NCBI GenBank assembly: GCA_007123785.1
Contig: SLGL01000371.1
Span: 1-26,462, forward strand
Origin: Balneolaceae bacterium
GTDB lineage: Bacteria; Bacteroidota; Rhodothermia; Balneolales; Balneolaceae
Direction: 5' to 3'
DNA length: 26,462 nt
Part shown: positions 22,851 through 26,462 of the stretch, one piece after another
Position numbering within the stretch: position 1 is the stretch's first letter
Layout of the letters: each line of letters begins with the position of its first letter
Program-made: the position numbers and the translations under genes
Notes under the pieces: model-generated
What the model was told of the DNA's origin: nothing
Databases searched by the model: none
The model's input: only the letters and a program-made list of their open reading frames with translations

Positions 22851-23528
22851 TTGGCACATCAAAAAAAAAATAAACGACTTCCCGATCAGGACTACCGGAA
22901 TCTGGTTTTGCTATGCATGGTGGTTGTTCAGGTAGGGGCCATTCTTTTGATTCGGTTTTGGCCTGAAATATCCTACGATCCCTCACTCGATTTTGAGATG
23001 CAGGAACAGGAAACGGTTCTTCTCGATGAAATCCAGGTAACCCGCCAGCAAACTTCTCCTCCGCCACCCCCGCGGCCCCAAATGCCAAACCCGGTGCCGG
23101 ATGATGAAATCATTGAAGTAGAGATCGAGTTTGATGTGGATCTCGACCTGCCGGACTTGCCTTTGCCCGACCCCGGTTACGGAACCGGTCACACTGGAGA
23201 TGAAGAGCGCATCGTTGGAAACCCGCAGATACCACCCACTGTTGTGCGGATTGTTGAGGCTTCGGCTCCTGAAAGAGTTCCCGACGAATACAGGGGTAAA
23301 CTGGAGATGATTGTAAATTTTTTGGTAGATCAGAATGGAGATGTGGAGGAAGCCAGCATAATGGAAATTCGTCTCTATAATAATGATGGGTCTTACCAGG
23401 AACTTCCTTTCGTTCAATATGGCTTGATGGATGCCGTTCTGAAAGCTGCTATGCAGTGGCGATTCCGACCAGCCCGCCAGGACGGAGAACCCGTAAAAGC
23501 TTTCACTCGTCAGCGCTTTAACTACTGA
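22851..23528 (+). CDS. TonB-family energy transducer, 225 aa
   Basis: Links the ExbB-ExbD proton channel to outer-membrane receptors. Basic N-terminus (MAHQKKNKRLPDQ), one membrane helix (~17-36, LVLLCMVVVQVGAILLIRFW), an acidic spacer, a short proline-rich stretch (SPPPPPRPQMPNPVP, 69-83), more acidic residues, then a TonB C-terminal domain (~125-225). This domain has KLEMIVNFLVDQNGDVEEAS and MQWRFRPARQDGEPVKAFTR. The start is a TTG at 22851; no ATG precedes the membrane helix, so TTG is the best choice. It lies 108 bases after murQ. The only exbB/exbD genes in the window are 13 kb away, which makes them plausible but unproven partners. Confidence 0.88.
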   Translation: MAHQKKNKRLPDQDYRNLVLLCMVVVQVGAILLIRFWPEISYDPSLDFEMQEQETVLLDEIQVTRQQTSPPPPPRPQMPNPVPDDEIIEVEIEFDVDLDLPDLPLPDPGYGTGHTGDEERIVGNPQIPPTVVRIVEASAPERVPDEYRGKLEMIVNFLVDQNGDVEEASIMEIRLYNNDGSYQELPFVQYGLMDAVLKAAMQWRFRPARQDGEPVKAFTRQRFNY

Positions 23529-23640
23529 TTCAGAACATCAAGTGCAATGGATCGCTGACCCGTACCCCATATTTTTACCAATGACAGATTTGTAAGGAGC
23601 TTGTTTTTAGGCTTGAATCGATGTTTTTAACCTTTACGAA

Positions 23641-23713
23641 CACACCCCTCGCCCGGTTGAATCACGCTCCGCGTTTTCATCCGGCCTTTTCCCCTCTCAA
23701 GAGAGGACTTTTT
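23641..23713 (+). repeat. GC-rich intergenic segment with hairpin, possible dispersed repeat
   Basis: Between the TonB-like gene and the DUF2165 gene, the bases CACACCCCTCGCCCGG through the short hairpin CCTCT-CAAG-AGAGG (23693-23706) and ACTTTTT differ in composition from the rest of the gap. Hairpin plus Ts could end transcription of the TonB-like gene. The overall look resembles intergenic repeat units, but no second copy is in the window. Confidence 0.3.
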
Positions 23714-23822
23714 GGACTGTCACTTCTAAAATAGTGTTGCCCCGTTTTTTGGCAAAATGAGTGGCTACTAAAGAGAAAGAAACGCTGATAAGAATAGTTG
23801 TATACATTCAGCCTGTTGCTTC

Positions 23823-24332
23823 TCAATCATTCTTCATTGTTACAAAAATCAGCGTTCCAAGGATGAAAGCGGTGATACGGAAAGCAGAATCCAGAGCGTT
23901 CCAGGTCTCATTCTGCCACATGGCAAACCACTCACCACCGATTACCTGAAAGCCAAAAAACCAAAGTGTCAGCCCCAAAAGAAGGCCTGCAATCCCCCAT
24001 TTTTTTGATTCATGAAAATCGATTTGATCGGAATTCAGTTTTCCGGACATTAAATATGAACCAACGAGACACATAATGGCAATGATCCACTGAGCAAGAA
24101 TGATGAGGGTATAAGCTGCATGATGAAAATTACCTGATTCAACAGCACGCCACATCAGATTTTCACTTTGGAAAGTGTCTTTCATGCTGAGCACCGCTTC
24201 AACGAACTGAAAGTTTGACCTGTAATCCGTAACATTGCCGAAAGCAACAACCAAAACGTAAAACCCGAAAAATACGACAAGCAGAATTTTTGAAAATCGG
24301 ATAGCAGTGGTTGTTGTAAATTTTCCGGACAT
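23823..24332 (-). CDS. DUF2165-family membrane protein, 169 aa
   Basis: Small integral membrane protein with four helices (about residues 13-32, 73-93, 110-130 and 147-165). DUF2165 features are visible: FGNVTDYRSNFQFVEAVLSM and MWRAVESGNFHHAAY after the first helix, then ILAQWIIAIMCLVGSYLM. The function of the family is unknown. The ATG at 24332 is clear. The gene is divergent from the DUF2784 gene with 152 bases between, and no partner is on its strand. Confidence 0.8.
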   Translation of the reverse strand: MSGKFTTTTAIRFSKILLVVFFGFYVLVVAFGNVTDYRSNFQFVEAVLSMKDTFQSENLMWRAVESGNFHHAAYTLIILAQWIIAIMCLVGSYLMSGKLNSDQIDFHESKKWGIAGLLLGLTLWFFGFQVIGGEWFAMWQNETWNALDSAFRITAFILGTLIFVTMKND

Positions 24333-24484
24333 ATAAACTGTTGATTCAGTGAGGTTTGATTCGTGATTAAAATAAATAACAACAATTTATTTAAAACCGA
24401 ACCGGTCAACAAATACCTTTTTCATCAGATTAATCAGTAAGACCGAGGAAAGCGTTTTTACTTTTATATTTAATCAATTCAGTT

Positions 24485-24856
24485 ATGATCTATAGTATTC
24501 TGGCCGAAATAGTAGTATTTATCCATTTCCTGTTTATCGTTTTCGCAGTCATAGGTGCCGTTTTGGTATTAAAGTGGAGATGGGTGATCTACCCGCACCT
24601 GATATCTGCATTTTGGGCTGCCATGGTGGTAACTATGGGCTGGATTTGTCCGCTTACCCCGCTCGAAAATCATCTCAGGAGAGCAGCAGGCCAGGCAGGT
24701 TATGAGGGTGGCTTTATCGAGCACTACCTGCTGCCTGTGATCTATCCGCCAGGCCTCACACGTGAGGTGCAGGTTTTACTGGGAGTGGGTGTTATCCTGA
24801 TCAATATCATTCTATATGCCATTGTGTTGAAGCGATATTTGAAAAAACGTGGTTAA
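24485..24856 (+). CDS. DUF2784-family membrane protein, 123 aa
   Basis: Small membrane protein of three to four helices (about residues 5-27, 33-52, 96-116). The central segment has the family's most recognisable part: WICPLTPLENHLRRAAGQ then YEGGFIEHYLLPVIYP. The N-terminal helix has the usual VVFIHFLFIVFAVIG. No function is established for the family. It is a single gene, convergent with the methyltransferase gene, with 82 bases between the stops. Confidence 0.82.
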   Translation: MIYSILAEIVVFIHFLFIVFAVIGAVLVLKWRWVIYPHLISAFWAAMVVTMGWICPLTPLENHLRRAAGQAGYEGGFIEHYLLPVIYPPGLTREVQVLLGVGVILINIILYAIVLKRYLKKRG

Positions 24857-24918
24857 TTGAATATCAAAAAGATCCCGGAATTTTTTCAAAGCAATCTTCA
24901 GGTATGATGTCTCCGAAG

Positions 24919-24935
24919 GTCTGACTGAATCAGAC
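24919..24935. terminator. Hairpin between convergent genes
   Basis: GTCTGA (24919-24924) pairs with TCAGAC (24930-24935) around a five-base loop, between the ends of the DUF2784 and methyltransferase genes. Neither side has a close T tract (AAATTATAATTTTTT follows on the plus strand), so a terminator role is only possible. Confidence 0.3.
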
Positions 24936-24938
24936 AAA

Positions 24939-25763
24939 TTATAATTTTTTGGTTGCCAGGATCTGTAAATAGATATTTTCAACAATTGCCCTGCCATCGG
25001 TAGCCTGATTGTAACGATCGAACACCGTTTTGATATCTTGCAGCAAATTTCGTCTTTCTCCGTCATTCAGTTTTTGGGAAGCCTGTATGGTTGGGCCGAA
25101 CCATCGGCTGAAAATTTCCACAGCGTGATCGGTGGACCTGTAATACTGAAGTACTTTTTGTTTTGATATTTCGATGGACGAGCAATCGTGCCCGAGGAGT
25201 TTATGAGCCCCTTTCTCTGTTCCCCATCGCAGCGGAGAGGTAACTTCGGGAGGTGGCGGATTGTACTTTGCATGAACGGCAAAAAAATCACCGCTCCAGC
25301 CTTCTGGTAAAGGACTGGCCAGTGCGATTAAACCGCCCGGCTTGCAAACACGGAGCATTTCGTTTGCGGCTTTCACCTGGTCGGGTGCAAACTGCACACC
25401 ATAAACCGATAAAATGATGTCAAAACTGTTGTCTTCAAACGGTAAATCCTGGGCATCCCCTGTAAGAAAATCAATAGTTTGGCCGTTGGCATTCGCTCTT
25501 AATTTTGCGCGCTCGATCAGTTCAGACACATAATCTATACCTGTGACTTCACAATAACGCCGTTCTGCAACCAGGGCTGCAGTTCCACTGCCGCAAGCAA
25601 CATCCAGAACCCGCTGTCCGGGAAGAGGATCAGCAGCATTGCAAAGGGCTTCACCCATCACCCAGTTCTGGCGCGCAATCTGATTGAAATCACCGGAAGA
25701 CCAGGTTTGCTTTTGTTTTTCTGTAATTTCAGATAAAGCGATGTTTTTTTTATGGTTCATCAT
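24939..25763 (-). CDS. Class I SAM-dependent methyltransferase, 274 aa
   Basis: Rossmann-fold methyltransferase of the UbiE/Methyltransf_11 type. Motif I is VLDVACGSGTAAL (residues ~52-64), with an acidic residue ending the second strand in VTGIDYVSELI (~74-84). Then come GDAQDLPFEDNSFDIIL (motif II region) and MLRVCKPGGLIAL (motif III region). The substrate is unknown. The frame extends 11 codons to a TTG at 25796, but the tandem ATGs at 25763 and 25760 give a family-like start; I chose 25763. It follows the small protein ending at 25819 by 55 bases on the same strand, so they may share a transcript. Confidence 0.87.
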   Translation of the reverse strand: MMNHKKNIALSEITEKQKQTWSSGDFNQIARQNWVMGEALCNAADPLPGQRVLDVACGSGTAALVAERRYCEVTGIDYVSELIERAKLRANANGQTIDFLTGDAQDLPFEDNSFDIILSVYGVQFAPDQVKAANEMLRVCKPGGLIALASPLPEGWSGDFFAVHAKYNPPPPEVTSPLRWGTEKGAHKLLGHDCSSIEISKQKVLQYYRSTDHAVEIFSRWFGPTIQASQKLNDGERRNLLQDIKTVFDRYNQATDGRAIVENIYLQILATKKL

Positions 25764-25818
25764 TTTATATTTTTTTCCGGCCTCTCTTGATATCAAAATA
25801 ACCGGAGGCCGGATTCTG

Positions 25819-26085
25819 TTACACTTTTACAGTTTCAGGAAGCCCGATGGCCTGTTCTGTCAGTACTGGAAAATAGTACTGTTTGCTTGCCGGATTGAGT
25901 TTACTGTCCAGATACTTGCTAAGCCGTTCTACAGAAGGCGCTTCATATAAACAAACCGCTTTGGTCAAATCCGGTGAGGGAAAGAACTGATGAACATGTA
26001 GATCATCAGGCAGCGGAAACACTTCCTCTGCACATGTCAGATATTTTTCCGGATCGTGGATATCGTGTTCGATGACAATATACAT
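25819..26085 (-). CDS. Small ferredoxin-fold-like protein, 88 aa (DUF4242-like, tentative)
   Basis: Product MYIVIEHDIHDPEKYLTCAE onward: a strand with alternating hydrophobics, a helix, HVHQFFPSPDLTKAVCLYEA as the middle strands, then SVERLSKYLDSKL and a C-terminal strand region. This is the layout of small alpha/beta ferredoxin-like proteins, including the nickel-binding DUF4242/SCO4226 type. Several histidines (H7, H10, and HVH) would allow metal binding, but I am not sure of the family. The start is decided by a strong ribosome-binding site, GGAGG, five bases before the ATG at 26085; the longer frame to 26109 would read through that site. It lies upstream of the methyltransferase and downstream of the AraC-type gene. 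Confidence 0.7.
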   Translation of the reverse strand: MYIVIEHDIHDPEKYLTCAEEVFPLPDDLHVHQFFPSPDLTKAVCLYEAPSVERLSKYLDSKLNPASKQYYFPVLTEQAIGLPETVKV

Positions 26086-26245
26086 AGTAACCTCCGTTTT
26101 TAGAATCATTTTTTAAGTTTAATTGAATGAGAACCGGTCCGGATTATGACCGCTTCTTATCTGGTTCGGAGGAAACATAAAACCTGCAGGTGTATCGATC
26201 TTTACTTAGAAGCCCAAATTTTTTGCTTAGCCGTTACCGGCAGTT

Positions 26246-26462
26246 TCAAACAGCCATTTTGCTGCATTCAAGCGGTGTCATTTCAAACCGCTCTTTGAAT
26301 ACTCTGTTAAAGTGAGAGTTATTTTTGAACCCTGCTTCAAACGCCGTTTCAGTAACGGACTTGTCGGTGTTTTCCAACAGGTACCTGGCCAGTTCGAGGC
26401 GTTTTTGGGTGAGCCATCGTCCCGGAGTTGTATGAAAAGTTTCATTAAAATCTCTTTTAAAG
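26246..26462 (-). CDS. AraC-family transcriptional regulator, C-terminal end (5' end beyond the window)
   Basis: The last 71 codons of an AraC/XylS-type regulator are visible. They cover the second helix-turn-helix of the DNA-binding domain: FNETFHTTPGRWLTQKRLEL, LLENTDKSVTETAFEAGF, then NNSHFNRVFKERFEMTPLEC and a short tail ending KMAV. The NxxHFxRxFK...TP pattern is diagnostic. The stop is TGA at 26248-26246. The effector domain is outside the window. It lies 160 bases upstream of the small DUF4242-like gene on the same strand and may control that gene and the methyltransferase. Confidence 0.9.
   Translation of the reverse strand, partial: FKRDFNETFHTTPGRWLTQKRLELARYLLENTDKSVTETAFEAGFKNNSHFNRVFKERFEMTPLECSKMAV

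Noticed and set aside
22983..23417. 144-codon minus-strand frame inside the TonB-like gene
   Set aside because: Fully inside a gene with clear TonB domain structure on the plus strand; product has no domain.
25764..25796. TTG start for the methyltransferase
   Set aside because: Two ATG codons at 25763 and 25760 give a more typical start; the extra 11 residues match nothing.
1..26462. Mobile element, prophage, CRISPR, toxin-antitoxin or defence system
   Set aside because: No transposase, integrase, regularly spaced repeats or defence-type motifs were found; the window reads as ordinary chromosomal sequence.

Overview
The window looks like a core-genome stretch from a member of the Fibrobacterota-Chlorobiota-Bacteroidota group, most likely Balneolota/Rhodothermota. 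That placement is my inference, from the protein styles (DsbD with three domains, an exbB-exbD-exbD cluster, Bacteroidota-type HU proteins), the scarcity of strong Shine-Dalgarno sites, and -7 boxes resembling TAnnTTTG. It is moderately AT-rich. I see no rRNA, tRNA, CRISPR array, prophage or insertion sequence.

Layout, left to right. Positions 1-1436 hold almost all of nuoN (complex I), followed on the opposite strand by a membrane protein with the residues of the CREST/ceramidase superfamily. The ribosomal protein operon rpsF-rpsR-rplI (2586-3689) leads into dsbD. After a gene-poor leader containing a nested inverted repeat comes an OmpA/Pal-like lipoprotein with a clear terminator. A 781-base gene-free gap precedes a proton-channel cluster, exbB - small three-helix membrane protein - exbD - exbD (7387-9430), closed by a second clear terminator. 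Then come thiL (with altered acidic residues) and ftsH.

On the minus strand, 16700-13753 is a tight five-gene operon: a small HU protein, an HU-transmembrane-LysM fusion, a Dabb-domain protein, a CHAD-domain protein and a minimal Smr protein. Three of the four junctions are short stop/start overlaps. The HU fusion places a DNA-binding domain in the cytoplasm and a peptidoglycan-binding domain in the periplasm, so it is the best candidate here for an unusual system (a nucleoid-to-wall tether). A SIMPL-domain gene sits separately between this operon and ftsH.

From 16977 the plus strand carries DUF6152 - DUF6644 - secreted amidohydrolase, then an esterase-like protein lacking its nucleophile serine, biotin carboxylase (accC type), murQ, and a TonB-like energy transducer that may partner with the exbB/exbD cluster. 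The right end holds small membrane proteins (DUF2165, DUF2784), a SAM methyltransferase with a small ferredoxin-fold-like protein upstream, and the 3' end of an AraC-type regulator cut by the window edge.

The themes are energy (Nuo, ExbBD, TonB), envelope and periplasmic redox (DsbD, Pal, MurQ, HU-LysM) and housekeeping. Functions are assigned from visible motifs only; no database search was run.
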